Assembly (NCBI GenBank): GCA_045536365.1 | Contig: JAZSNL010000030.1 | Span: 1-64,000 of the forward strand | Direction of reading: 5' to 3' | Length of the DNA stretch: 64,000 nt | Source: JAZSNL01 sp045536365 | GTDB lineage: Bacteria > Bacillota_I > Bacilli_A > ML615J-28 > CAG-313 | Shown here: piece by piece, positions 1 through 8,838 of the stretch | Layout of the letters: each line of letters opens with the position of its first letter | Numbering within the stretch: the first letter of the stretch is position 1 | Position numbers and translations under genes: made by a program | The notes under the pieces: generated by a model | What the model saw: only the letters and a program-made list of their open reading frames with translations | What the model was told of the DNA's origin: nothing | Database searches by the model: none

Positions 1-146
1 AACAGTCTTGGCTGTACTCATACAGAAACAAATCCACAGTACGATTAGATTATAACATAATTTATTATGTTTATATAAAAATTTAAAGAAAGGATATAAT
101 ATAAACTTATAAACTATATTATACGTTTATATTATACAAGACTAAT

Positions 147-527
147 ATGAGAAAAAAAAGAACTATTAAAAGTTACATAAAAGCAACATTAATACCATTA
201 ATTGCCAATATAATATTATTTATATTCTTTTATTTAATAGGAGATGTTGAGTCAACAAAATTAATTGATGCTTTTCAAGCATCTGGCTTATTAGTATTAT
301 TATTCATTTGTTTAATAATAGTACACCAATGCGGAGCCTTTGATTTTATTGTTTTTGGTGTAACTAGACTTTTTGCAAGATTATTTCCTTGGGGTAATGT
401 AGATATGTCTAAAACATATTTTGATTATGTTACTGAAAAAAAAGAAGATCGAAAAGTATGGCCTATCCTTTGGCCAGGCCTAATTATTAGTTCAATCTTT
501 ATTATTATCGGATTCTTTTTATATTAA
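147..527 (+). CDS. Small membrane protein, DUF3899-like
   Basis: A 126-residue protein with three hydrophobic segments (about residues 16-33, 45-62 and 105-125) and a positively charged N-terminus, so an integral membrane protein. The spacing of the Asp-Phe pair in 'GAFDF' and the later 'YFDYV' resembles the DUF3899 family of Bacillota; that assignment is from memory of the family and its function is unknown. No good ribosome-binding site precedes the ATG. The gene stands alone and is closed by a strong terminator directly after its stop codon. Confidence 0.6.
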   Translation: MRKKRTIKSYIKATLIPLIANIILFIFFYLIGDVESTKLIDAFQASGLLVLLFICLIIVHQCGAFDFIVFGVTRLFARLFPWGNVDMSKTYFDYVTEKKEDRKVWPILWPGLIISSIFIIIGFFLY

Positions 528-533
528 AGTAAA

Positions 534-565
534 ACCTCTACTTTTTAAGTAGAGGTATTTTTTTG
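534..565 (+). terminator. Rho-independent terminator after the DUF3899-like gene
   Basis: A perfect 10-bp stem (534-543 with 547-556, loop of three T) is followed by a run of T. Confidence 0.9.
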
Positions 566-615
566 TTTGATATTAGAAAAAAATAAAAAAATTTAAACTT
601 TTTTCAAAAATACTA

Positions 616-644
616 TTGAAAAAAACAAAATAATGTGGTAAAAT
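616..644 (+). promoter_or_regulatory. Promoter of the spx-like gene
   Basis: TTGAAA at 616-621 and TAAAAT at 639-644 are separated by 17 bases and lie about 10-20 bases in front of the ribosome-binding site GAGGTG (653-658). Confidence 0.6.
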
Positions 645-663
645 AATAATCGAGGTGAAAATC

Positions 664-1065
664 ATGATACAAATTTATACTACTCCAAGTTGTGCATCAT
701 GTCGTAAAGCAAAAAAATGGTTTGATCAATATAATATTCCATATTCTGAAAAAAACATTTTCAGTATTAAGTTAAGTAAAGAAGACATCTTTAAAATGTT
801 AGCTAATAGTGAAAATGGTTTTGAAGATATCATTTCAACTAGATCTAAAGTATTTAAAGAAAAAAAATTAAATCCTGATAGTATGTCTGTAAAAGCACTA
901 GTAGAATTTATCATTGATAATCCAAGCGTTTTAAAACGACCAATTATTATAAATGACAACGAATTACAAGTAGGCTACAATAATGAAGATATTACTATTT
1001 TCTTACCTAAAGAGTTAAGAGATAGTGAAGCTTTTTGCGGATTTGGTCGCGATAGTAAAAAATAA
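664..1065 (+). CDS. spx: Spx/ArsC-family transcription regulator
   Basis: A 133-residue thioredoxin-fold protein of the ArsC/Spx family. The start is placed at the ATG at 664, five bases after GAGGTG, rather than an upstream in-frame GTG that is part of the ribosome-binding site. The redox motif CASC is at residues 10-13, and the 'IISTRSK' and 'RPIII' segments match Bacillus Spx closely. Spx binds the alpha subunit of RNA polymerase and redirects transcription under disulfide stress. It is the first gene of a stretch that follows the Bacillus spx-yjb order. A bidirectional terminator lies right behind it. Confidence 0.88.
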   Translation: MIQIYTTPSCASCRKAKKWFDQYNIPYSEKNIFSIKLSKEDIFKMLANSENGFEDIISTRSKVFKEKKLNPDSMSVKALVEFIIDNPSVLKRPIIINDNELQVGYNNEDITIFLPKELRDSEAFCGFGRDSKK

Positions 1066-1091
1066 AAAAGCAGATTAAATCTGCTTTTTTT
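1066..1091. terminator. Bidirectional terminator between spx and the CYTH gene
   Basis: A near-perfect palindrome with the stem AGCAGATT/AATCTGCT, A-rich on the left and T-rich on the right, can end both convergent transcripts. Confidence 0.85.
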
Positions 1092-1092
1092 A

Positions 1093-1662
1093 TTACATTT
1101 GATCTTTTAAAGCTTCATAAGCTCTCTTAATTTTTGGTAATGCTCTTTTATATTGAATACCAAAAGATTTTACCATTTCTACAAACTCAGCTTTAGCTTG
1201 TTCATAAGGAGCAGTAGATTCATATTCTAACTCATAATCTTTTTTATCAACATAAACACATTTGTCAATTGCAATTCTACCACTCATAATAGGAACTGTA
1301 ATTCTAAAAGTTGATAAAGACATGTAGTTTTCTAATAATTGGTCTTTAATGACATCAGATATTTCTTTTGCAATTTCAGAGTCAGGCATACGTCCAGTTG
1401 ATAATAATTCTTTAAATTCATCAGCTGTAATTGTATTATTTAATTCTTGAGTTACATACCCTTTCTTTCTCTTTAATGTTAACTCATATTTATCTCTTTT
1501 TCTAACTCTTAGACCTATATCAGATGCTTTTAAAGTGAAACGAGGTGTATCGAAATAATAATTCACCTGCATATTACCTTTTTTATCGTAATATTTTTCA
1601 CATAATTGTACATATTCTTCTTTTGATAAAAGTGTTCTAAAAACTTGAATTTCACTTGCCAT
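1093..1662 (-). CDS. CYTH domain protein, YjbK-like
   Basis: A 189-residue CYTH (triphosphate tunnel metalloenzyme) domain protein. The alternating charged strands typical of the fold are visible, for example 'GLRVRKRDKYELTLKRK' and the late 'ELEYES'. The N-terminal ExExK signature is degenerate here (EIQVFR at residues 4-9), so catalytic activity is uncertain. Position next to spx and relQ matches Bacillus yjbK. It is on the opposite strand to its neighbours and has its own promoter region near 1680-1720. Confidence 0.75.
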   Translation of the reverse strand: MASEIQVFRTLLSKEEYVQLCEKYYDKKGNMQVNYYFDTPRFTLKASDIGLRVRKRDKYELTLKRKKGYVTQELNNTITADEFKELLSTGRMPDSEIAKEISDVIKDQLLENYMSLSTFRITVPIMSGRIAIDKCVYVDKKDYELEYESTAPYEQAKAEFVEMVKSFGIQYKRALPKIKRAYEALKDQM

Positions 1663-1809
1663 ATAATCACCATTTATTAATATTTTTTAATTTGATACTA
1701 TTATACAAAATCATTAAAAAAAATGCAAGAAAAATAAATATAATATTAACAAAAAAAATTAAAGTATGATAAAATATATATAACTTTAAAAAACCTTTTA
1801 GGAGGAATT

Positions 1810-2499
1810 ATGATTAATTATACAAAAGACTTTAATTGGGAAAAATTTTTACAACCCTATGAACTAGCCGTAGAAGGATTTATTTTAAAAATAGAAGGTA
1901 TAAAAAAACAATATCAACTAAACGGAATATCATGTCCTATTGAAATTGTTTCAGGAAGAATAAAATCACCAGAAAGCATACTTGATAAAGCTGATAGAAT
2001 GAATGTTGACTATAATAAAATAGATGAATTACTTTATGACATTGGTGGAGTAAGAATAACATGTAAATACTTAGAAGATGTTTATAAAGTAGCTGAATTA
2101 TTAAAAGCAAGAAAAGATATTAAATTATTAGAAGAACGTGATTATATTAAAAATATGAAACCAAGTGGATATCGTTCATTACATCTATTATGTGCTTATC
2201 AAGTAGAAACAATACATGGACAACAAAAAGTTCATTTAGAATTTCAAATAAGAACACATGCGATGCATTTCTGGGCAAGCATTGAACATTCTTTAAAATA
2301 TAAATATCAAAAGAAAATACCACAAGAATTAAAAGAAAGATTATATCAAGCAGCACTTGCAGGTAAAAAACTAGATGAAGAAATGTCAACAATTCATAAT
2401 TTAATTGAAGATTTAGATTCTAAAGAAAATGCACCTAAAGCATTACCGGATGATCAATTAGAAAATGAGATTAAATTAAATACATTAAAAAGATGGTAA
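1810..2499 (+). CDS. relQ: Small alarmone synthetase, GTP pyrophosphokinase
   Basis: A 229-residue stand-alone RelA/SpoT synthetase domain (YjbM/RelQ class) that makes (p)ppGpp from ATP and GTP or GDP. The signature 'YDIGGVRI' (residues 76-83), 'KPSGYRSLH' (117-125) and the catalytic 'EFQIRT' (144-149) are intact. There is no HD hydrolase or TGS domain, as expected for the class. A strong AGGAGG site precedes the ATG. Only three bases separate it from the pseudouridine synthase gene, so the two are one operon. In Bacillus NAD kinase sits between these two genes; it is absent here. Confidence 0.9.
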   Translation: MINYTKDFNWEKFLQPYELAVEGFILKIEGIKKQYQLNGISCPIEIVSGRIKSPESILDKADRMNVDYNKIDELLYDIGGVRITCKYLEDVYKVAELLKARKDIKLLEERDYIKNMKPSGYRSLHLLCAYQVETIHGQQKVHLEFQIRTHAMHFWASIEHSLKYKYQKKIPQELKERLYQAALAGKKLDEEMSTIHNLIEDLDSKENAPKALPDDQLENEIKLNTLKRW

Positions 2500-2502
2500 A
2501 AT

Positions 2503-3342
2503 ATGATATTTAAATACAAAATAGAAGAAGAAATAACAGTAAAAGATTTTTTAATTAAAATAAAAATACCTGCTAATGTAATAAGTAGTTTAAAAAACAG
2601 TAATGGTCAGTTATTAGTAAATGATCAAACAGTTTTAAATAATTATTTAATGAAACCTAATGATATTTTACAGATTGTATTTCCATCATCAAAACAAGGA
2701 GAAAACATCATATCTAAAAAAGGTGATTTTGAAATAATCTACGAAGATTCATATTTGTTAATTATCAATAAACAACCTAATCTTGCGGTAATACCTACAA
2801 GAAGATACTATGAAGACTCACTCGCAAACTATGTAATGTCATACTATAAAAGAACTGGTATAGAAGCTAATATACATTTTGTTGGTAGACTTGATTATCC
2901 TACATCAGGAATTATCTGCCTTACTAAAAATAGTTATATGTTAACATTAATGAAAAATGCGATAATTACAAAAAGATATATTTTAGAAACAGAAGGAAAT
3001 ATTTTACTAGATGAAGGAATAATTGAAACAGGTATTAAAAAATCAGAAGATAGTATTATTAAAAGAGAAGTAACTGATAATATTAATTCAAAAACTATTT
3101 TTAAAGTATTAGAAAGAAAAGAAAATACTACAATTGTTTCCGCAACACTCTGTACAGGTAAAACACATCAGTTAAGATTACATTTTAGTAATATGGGTCA
3201 TCCAATAATAGGTGATGATTTATATGGTAAAAAAAGTAGTGATGGCATTTTACATTTACATAGTACAGAATTTACCTTTATTCATCCTATAACAAATGAG
3301 AAAATGACATTCACTACAATGCCTAAATGGTTTAATTCTTAA
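2503..3342 (+). CDS. RluA/RluD-family pseudouridine synthase (YjbO-like)
   Basis: A 279-residue protein with a short S4-like N-terminal part and a pseudouridine synthase domain. The catalytic motif GRLDYPTSG places the active Asp at residue 131. The C-terminal motif 'TGKTHQLRLH' and 'HPIIGDDLYG' are typical. It isomerises uridine in 23S rRNA or tRNA; the exact target cannot be told. It is translated together with relQ and its end overlaps the end of the convergent clpP gene by 11 bases. Confidence 0.88.
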   Translation: MIFKYKIEEEITVKDFLIKIKIPANVISSLKNSNGQLLVNDQTVLNNYLMKPNDILQIVFPSSKQGENIISKKGDFEIIYEDSYLLIINKQPNLAVIPTRRYYEDSLANYVMSYYKRTGIEANIHFVGRLDYPTSGIICLTKNSYMLTLMKNAIITKRYILETEGNILLDEGIIETGIKKSEDSIIKREVTDNINSKTIFKVLERKENTTIVSATLCTGKTHQLRLHFSNMGHPIIGDDLYGKKSSDGILHLHSTEFTFIHPITNEKMTFTTMPKWFNS

Positions 3343-3922
3343 GTTGTTTAGTTAGAATATGGTCAATTAAACCATATTCCATTGCTTCAGTAGTATTCAT
3401 ATAATAGTCTCTTTCAACATCCTTAGATATTTGGTCTAAGGATTTTTTTGTATTTTTAGCTAATATTTCATTAATCAATTTCTTAATTTTGATAATCTCT
3501 TCCGCAACTATCATAATATCAGTAGCTTGTCCTTGTGCTCCACCTAGTGGTTGATGAATCATAATTTTTGTATGTTCTAAACAATATCTTTTATTTCTTT
3601 CTCCAGATGATAATAAAAAAGCTCCCATACTTGCACAAAGACCCATTCCAATTGTTACAACATTACATGAAATAAAGTTCATTGTATCGTATATCGCAAG
3701 CCCAGCCGATACTGATCCACCAGGAGAATTAATATAAAGATATATATCTTTTTTATCATCTTGACTAGATAAAAATAATAATTGAGATATAACGCTTGCG
3801 GATAAACTATCAGTAATTTCTCCAAAAACTAAAATGATTCTGTCTTGTAATAAACGAGAATATATATCAAAACTTCTTTCTCCTTTTGATGTTTGTTCAA
3901 TAACAACAGGTGTTAAATACAT
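3332..3922 (-). CDS. clpP: ATP-dependent Clp protease proteolytic subunit
   Basis: A 196-residue ClpP with the complete triad at the standard positions: Ser98 in CASMGAF, His123 in MIHQP and Asp172. It forms the tetradecameric chamber that works with ClpX or ClpC to degrade proteins, including Spx in related bacteria. An AGGAGT-type site lies before the ATG. It is convergent with the pseudouridine synthase gene without room for a terminator between them. Confidence 0.95.
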   Translation of the reverse strand: MYLTPVVIEQTSKGERSFDIYSRLLQDRIILVFGEITDSLSASVISQLLFLSSQDDKKDIYLYINSPGGSVSAGLAIYDTMNFISCNVVTIGMGLCASMGAFLLSSGERNKRYCLEHTKIMIHQPLGGAQGQATDIMIVAEEIIKIKKLINEILAKNTKKSLDQISKDVERDYYMNTTEAMEYGLIDHILTKQLKN

Positions 3923-4041
3923 AAAATCACTCCTTTTGTATATTATAAAATATTAAAATTAAAAAGATTGTTACTTTATGACAAATACACATTCAAATAT
4001 TTTAGAATGAAATATATTAATATTACAAGGAGGTGAAAATT

Positions 4042-4404
4042 GTGCCTAGATTTGTAAACCCTAATGTTTATCCAAACAATATGAATGAAGTAAATGATAA
4101 AATGAATAATTTTGATGGATATCATCCTTGTTGTGAAAAACCAGAAAATAAATGGGAAGATAAAAAATGCGATTGTCCTACTATTTATAAAGAATGCCCT
4201 CCAATTGTAACATGTTCAAAACAAGTATTACATCAATATCATATAACTAAACAACCATATATTCACAATTATCATACAGAAGTAGTTCATCACTATGTAA
4301 CACAAAATGAATATATTCCTACATATACATGTAGTCAAGTACATGTAAATGAACCTAATAATACATATCCTAATTTTAACAATAATTTTAATAATAATAA
4401 TTAA
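4042..4404 (+). CDS. CotD-like spore coat protein (tentative)
   Basis: A 120-residue protein rich in His, Cys, Tyr, Pro and Asn. The start is taken as the GTG at 4042 because the AAGGAGGTGA site ends six bases before it; an upstream GTG overlaps that site. The segment from about residue 50 ('CPPIVTCSKQV' followed by regularly spaced His) resembles inner spore coat protein D of Bacillus. If right, the organism is a spore former or descends from one. The C-terminus is an Asn run. Single gene followed by a hairpin. Confidence 0.5.
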   Translation: MPRFVNPNVYPNNMNEVNDKMNNFDGYHPCCEKPENKWEDKKCDCPTIYKECPPIVTCSKQVLHQYHITKQPYIHNYHTEVVHHYVTQNEYIPTYTCSQVHVNEPNNTYPNFNNNFNNNN

Positions 4405-4407
4405 TAA

Positions 4408-4460
4408 TAATAACAGTATTGTTATTTAACAATTGTTAAATTTCGATACTGTTATTTTAT
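4408..4460 (+). terminator. Hairpin after the CotD-like gene
   Basis: AATAACAGTAT pairs with ATACTGTTATT across a loop that itself holds a smaller hairpin; T-rich sequence follows. Confidence 0.6.
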
Positions 4461-4496
4461 ATTATCAAATAAATATCAAAAAATAATTAATTATGT

Positions 4497-4772
4497 TATA
4501 ATAATATAGTATTAATATATAAATTGATGATAGGGAAGAGTAAATAAATAATTATTTGTAGAGAGAGTATGTTTGGTGAAAATACTTAATAATTACTATC
4601 GAAGTTCGCCCAGGAGAGGTTCTAATCAAACCCGCAGATTTACTGCGTTAACAAAATTGAGTGCATATAATTTTTTTATATGAACTAAGGTGGTACCGCG
4701 ATAACTCGTCCTTAGAAAATAAAATTACAAATTTTATAAAATTTGTATTTGTTATTTTCTATTTTTTTATTT
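4497..4772 (+). promoter_or_regulatory. T-box riboswitch controlling pheST
   Basis: TATAAT at 4497-4502 starts a long leader. The T-box sequence AAGGTGGTACCGCG is at 4687-4700, and a terminator stem (4714-4723 with 4751-4760) plus a T run ends at about 4771, just before the pheS ribosome-binding site. TTC at 4605-4607 is a candidate phenylalanine specifier codon. Uncharged tRNA-Phe is expected to stabilise the antiterminator and turn on pheST. Confidence 0.9.
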
Positions 4773-4784
4773 TAGGAGGCAAAT

Positions 4785-5816
4785 ATGATCAATCAATTAA
4801 ACCAAATCCAAGAAGAAGCATTAACAGCCATTAGTAAAGCTAATTCACAAGTTGAATTAAATGATATTAAAGCTTATTATACTGGTAAGAAAAGTCCTCT
4901 TGGAGAAATAATGAAATCTATGGGTAGTCTTTCAATTGAAGAAAAGAAAACTTTAGGTATGAAAGCTAATGAAGTTAAAAAGACTATTGAAGAAGCAGTT
5001 ACTTTAAAAAGAAAAGAATTAGAACAAGAAGAAGTAAATAGAAAACTTGCAAGTGAAACTATTGATGTAACATTGCCAGGTAAAAAAATTGCAAGTGGTA
5101 CATTACATCCTTTAACTAGAACAATTGAAGAAGTAGAAAATATCTTTATTGGTATGGGATATAATATTGCGGAAGGTCCAGAAATTGAACTTGATGTATT
5201 TAACTTCGAAATGTTAAATGTTCCTAAAGGTCACCCTGCAAGAGATATGCAAGATTCATTCTATATTACAGAAAATGTTTTATTAAGAACACAAACATCT
5301 CCAGTTCAAGTAAGAACATTACTTGCTGCTGGTGGTAAACCAGTTAAAATTTTATGTCCAGGTAAGACATATCGTCGTGATGATGATGATGCTACTCATT
5401 CACATCAATTCATGCAATTTGAAGGCTTAGTAGTAGATAAAAATATTACAATGTCAGATTTAAAAGGAACATTAAGTTTATTTGTTAAAAAGATGTTCGG
5501 TGAAGAAAGAAAAATTAGATTTAAACCATCATACTTCCCATTTACAGAACCTAGTGTTGAAGTAGACGTAAGCTGCTTTAAATGTGGTGGTAAAGGATGT
5601 CCTATGTGTAAACATACAGGATGGATTGAAGTATTAGGTGCTGGTATGGTTCATCCTAATGTTTTAAGAGATTCTGGTTATGATCCTAAAGTATGGAGGG
5701 GATTTGCGTTTGGTATTGGTATTGAACGCGCAACAATGTTAAGACATGGAATAGATGATATTCGTGGATTATATACAAATGATAAACGTTTATTATCACA
5801 ATTCAAAGGAGAATAA
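4785..5816 (+). CDS. pheS: Phenylalanine-tRNA ligase alpha subunit
   Basis: A 343-residue class II synthetase subunit. It has the N-terminal coiled-coil arm (residues 1-85), motif 2 around 'RTQTSPVQ' and 'GKTYRRDDDDATHSHQF', and motif 3 'GFGIGIERATML' near the C-terminus (here FAFGIGIERATM). The Cys cluster 'CFKCGGKGCPMCK' is normal for the Bacillota form. With PheT it forms the heterotetramer that charges tRNA-Phe. Start follows TAGGAGG. Confidence 0.97.
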   Translation: MINQLNQIQEEALTAISKANSQVELNDIKAYYTGKKSPLGEIMKSMGSLSIEEKKTLGMKANEVKKTIEEAVTLKRKELEQEEVNRKLASETIDVTLPGKKIASGTLHPLTRTIEEVENIFIGMGYNIAEGPEIELDVFNFEMLNVPKGHPARDMQDSFYITENVLLRTQTSPVQVRTLLAAGGKPVKILCPGKTYRRDDDDATHSHQFMQFEGLVVDKNITMSDLKGTLSLFVKKMFGEERKIRFKPSYFPFTEPSVEVDVSCFKCGGKGCPMCKHTGWIEVLGAGMVHPNVLRDSGYDPKVWRGFAFGIGIERATMLRHGIDDIRGLYTNDKRLLSQFKGE

Positions 5817-5818
5817 TT

Positions 5819-8230
5819 ATGAAAGTATCATATAATTGGTTAAAAGAATTAGTTAATATTGAAGTAAGCCCTAGAGAATTATCAGAACAAATGTCTTTAT
5901 ATTCAGTTGAAGTTGAATCTTTTAGTTCTTTAGTAAATGTAGAAAACTTAATTATCGGTGAAGTATTAACATGTGAAAATCATCCTAACTCAGATCATTT
6001 ACATATTTGTACTGTCAATGTAGGTGCAGAAGTTAAACAAATCATTTGTGGTGCACCTAATGTAGGTGTTGGACAAAAAGTAATTGTTGCTTTACCGGGA
6101 TGTAAATTACCTGGTGGAGAAATTACGGTATCAAAAATTCGTGGTGTTGAATCATATGGTATGTTATGTTCATTACAAGAATTAGGAATTGAAAATAAAT
6201 ATGTTCCTGCAGAATATCAAAACGGTATTTATTTACTTGCAAGTGATGCTCCTGTTGGATTTGATGCTTTAGATTATTTAGAATACAATGATTACGTAAT
6301 TGAACTTGGTCTTACTCCTAATCGTATGGATTTATTATCAATGTTAGGTGTTGCGAATGACGTTAACGCAATGTATAATTTAGGACTAAAACCACTTGAA
6401 TATTCATTCAAAGAAGAATCTAAAAAAGCAAGCGAAGTAATTGATGTTGAAGTTAAAACTACAACATGTTATACATATAACGCTAGAGTAGTAGAAAATA
6501 TTACTATTAAAGAATCTCCTCAATTTATTAAAACAAGATTAATGGCTAGCGGCATTAGACCTATTAATAACGTAGTAGATATTACTAACTATGTATTAAT
6601 GTTATTTGGTCAACCATTACATGCATTTGATAAGGCTAAATTAGGAGATAAAATTGTTGTAAGACGTGCAAAAGATAATGAAACTACAACAACACTTGAT
6701 GATATTGAAAGAAAACTAAATCATCATGATATTGTTATTACTGACACAACAAATGATTCAGAAGACACAAGAATCGTTTGTGTAGCTGGTGTAATGGGAT
6801 GTAGTAATACTGAAGTTACAGAAACTACTAAAACTGTTGTTTTAGAATCTGCTGTATTTAGACCATTATCAGTTAGAAGAACTTCATCTAAATTAGGTTT
6901 AAGAAGTGAATCAAGTGTTCGTTTTGAACGTGGTGTTGATTTAAATAGAACACAAGCTGCATTAGATTATGCATGTTATCTATTAACTAAATATGCGGAT
7001 GGTAAAGTATTATCAGGTACTGTTACTAAAGGTACTACTCATATTGAATCTAGACCATTTAGGTTAAATGAAAAATATGTTAAAGATTATTTAGGAATTA
7101 AAATAACATTAAAAGAAATAGATTCAATAATGAAACGTTTATCTTTCGAATCTGAAATTAAAGATAAAGAAGTTTTAGTAAAAGTTCCTAATCGTCGTTT
7201 AGATATTACTATTAATCAAGATTTAGTAGAAGAAATCATAAGAATCTATGGTTATCATAATTTAAATGAAACATTACCAGCAATGAGTAATGCAGGGGCA
7301 CTTACAAATATTCAAAAAATAAGAAAAAATATTTTACATACATTAGTAGGTTTAGGATTAAATGAAGTAATTACATATTCATTAGTTAATCCAAAAGAAG
7401 CAGAACAATTTAAAATTCTTTATTCTGATGAATATGAAAAAGTATCTTTAATTTATCCAATAACAGAAGAACATAGTGTCTTAAGAAGAACATTAATTCC
7501 AAGTTTAGTTAATGTTGCAGCATACAATTCCGCAAGAAAAATTGAAGATTTAACTATTTTTGAAATAGGTAAAAGATATTATCGTTTAGATGAAGAACAT
7601 ATTGAACAAACTTGTGTTAGTGGATTCTTAAGTGGTCTTGTTAATTCTACATTATGGAAGAATGAAAAAGAAGTTGTTGATTTTTATTATGTAAAAGGTA
7701 TTTTAGAAGAAGTATTTAAAAACATTAATATTTCAGTAAAATATGAACCTTTGAAAAATCCATCTTCTGAAATGCATCCTTCTCGTAGTGCTGCTATTAT
7801 GTATAATAATAAACAAATTGGTTTCATTGGAGCTCTTCATCCACAAACATTAAAAGATAATGATTTAAGTAGTGGATACGTATTTGAAATTATTTTAGAT
7901 GAAATCTTAGATAAAGAAACTACTGTTATTAAATATACACCAATTACTAAATTCCCTTCTGTTGAAAGAGACTTTGCTTTTGTAATGGATATTAATCAAC
8001 CTGTAGGTGAAGTAATAGATGCAATATATAGTAGTGATAAACAATGTATTAAGAGTGTTGAAGTATTTGATGTTTATATTGGAGATAAAATAGAAGCTAA
8101 TAAGAAATCTGTAGCATTCAGAATTTTAATGGAATCAAATGAACAATTAACGGATGAAATTATTAACAATAAAGTTAAACGTTTATTAAACGGATTAAAA
8201 TATCGATATAATATTGAATTAAGACAATAA
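5819..8230 (+). CDS. pheT: Phenylalanine-tRNA ligase beta subunit
   Basis: An 803-residue beta subunit of usual length. N-terminal OB-fold tRNA-binding domain (about residues 40-150), B3/B4 editing domain, B5 domain and a C-terminal anticodon-binding ferredoxin-fold domain (from about 710, 'KFPSVERDFAFV'). Two bases separate it from pheS, with AAGGAG in the end of pheS. Confidence 0.97.
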   Translation: MKVSYNWLKELVNIEVSPRELSEQMSLYSVEVESFSSLVNVENLIIGEVLTCENHPNSDHLHICTVNVGAEVKQIICGAPNVGVGQKVIVALPGCKLPGGEITVSKIRGVESYGMLCSLQELGIENKYVPAEYQNGIYLLASDAPVGFDALDYLEYNDYVIELGLTPNRMDLLSMLGVANDVNAMYNLGLKPLEYSFKEESKKASEVIDVEVKTTTCYTYNARVVENITIKESPQFIKTRLMASGIRPINNVVDITNYVLMLFGQPLHAFDKAKLGDKIVVRRAKDNETTTTLDDIERKLNHHDIVITDTTNDSEDTRIVCVAGVMGCSNTEVTETTKTVVLESAVFRPLSVRRTSSKLGLRSESSVRFERGVDLNRTQAALDYACYLLTKYADGKVLSGTVTKGTTHIESRPFRLNEKYVKDYLGIKITLKEIDSIMKRLSFESEIKDKEVLVKVPNRRLDITINQDLVEEIIRIYGYHNLNETLPAMSNAGALTNIQKIRKNILHTLVGLGLNEVITYSLVNPKEAEQFKILYSDEYEKVSLIYPITEEHSVLRRTLIPSLVNVAAYNSARKIEDLTIFEIGKRYYRLDEEHIEQTCVSGFLSGLVNSTLWKNEKEVVDFYYVKGILEEVFKNINISVKYEPLKNPSSEMHPSRSAAIMYNNKQIGFIGALHPQTLKDNDLSSGYVFEIILDEILDKETTVIKYTPITKFPSVERDFAFVMDINQPVGEVIDAIYSSDKQCIKSVEVFDVYIGDKIEANKKSVAFRILMESNEQLTDEIINNKVKRLLNGLKYRYNIELRQ

Positions 8231-8231
8231 T

Positions 8232-8774
8232 ATGAGTATATTTCCTTATAAAAAAATATTAGTAGTAGGACCTGGTGGAGCAGGAAAATCTACTTTTTCC
8301 AAAAAACTATCTAAAATATTAAATATTCCTGTATACCATTTAGACTCAATATATTGGTTACCTAACTGGGAACACTTAGAAAGAGAAGAGTTTATTAAAA
8401 AAGTTAGAGTAATAACTTCTAAAGATGAATGGATAATAGATGGTAATTATAGTGGTTCATTAGAAGAAAGAGTTCCTTTAGCTGATATTATAATATTCTT
8501 AGATTTTAATATTACTTTTTGTGTCTTTTCAGCAACTAGAAGAATGTTAAGATCTAAAAAGGTAAAAAGAGATGATTTAACTGAGGGATGTGAAGAAAAA
8601 CTTGATAAAAACTTTTTTGACTTTATTAAGTGGGTAATGGTTTTTAGAAAGAAGAATCGTCCTAGAATAATTTCAATTTTTAATAAATATTCTACTCCAG
8701 TAATAAAATTCAAAAACAGAAAAAAATTATATAAATTCTTAGAGGAAATTGAAAAAGAAAAATCCCTTGTTTAA
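8232..8774 (+). CDS. P-loop kinase-like protein of the FlaR/topology-modulation group
   Basis: A 180-residue nucleoside-kinase-like NTPase. Walker A is GPGGAGKST at residues 13-21; 'HLDSIYWLPNW' and 'WIIDGNYSG' are typical of proteins named DNA topology modulation protein FlaR or adenylate kinase-related. The true substrate is unknown. It begins one base after the pheT stop without its own ribosome-binding site, which suggests translational coupling to pheT. Its stop codon lies inside the terminator that ends the operon. Confidence 0.75.
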   Translation: MSIFPYKKILVVGPGGAGKSTFSKKLSKILNIPVYHLDSIYWLPNWEHLEREEFIKKVRVITSKDEWIIDGNYSGSLEERVPLADIIIFLDFNITFCVFSATRRMLRSKKVKRDDLTEGCEEKLDKNFFDFIKWVMVFRKKNRPRIISIFNKYSTPVIKFKNRKKLYKFLEEIEKEKSLV

Positions 8775-8790
8775 CAAGGGATTTTTATAT
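8756..8790 (+). terminator. Terminator of the pheST operon
   Basis: AAAAATCCCTTGT and CAAGGGATTTTT form a strong stem around a short loop that contains the stop codon of the last gene. Confidence 0.9.
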
Positions 8791-8838
8791 TGACTTTTTT
8801 GTAAAAAAAGAATAAAATTATATTAATGGGAGGGTAAT

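Noticed and set aside
1..60. End of an upstream coding region (a frame ending with TAG at 46-48, another with TAA at 53-55)
   Set aside because: Two frames are open at the left edge and neither gives a recognisable protein end in under 20 codons, so no partial gene is claimed.
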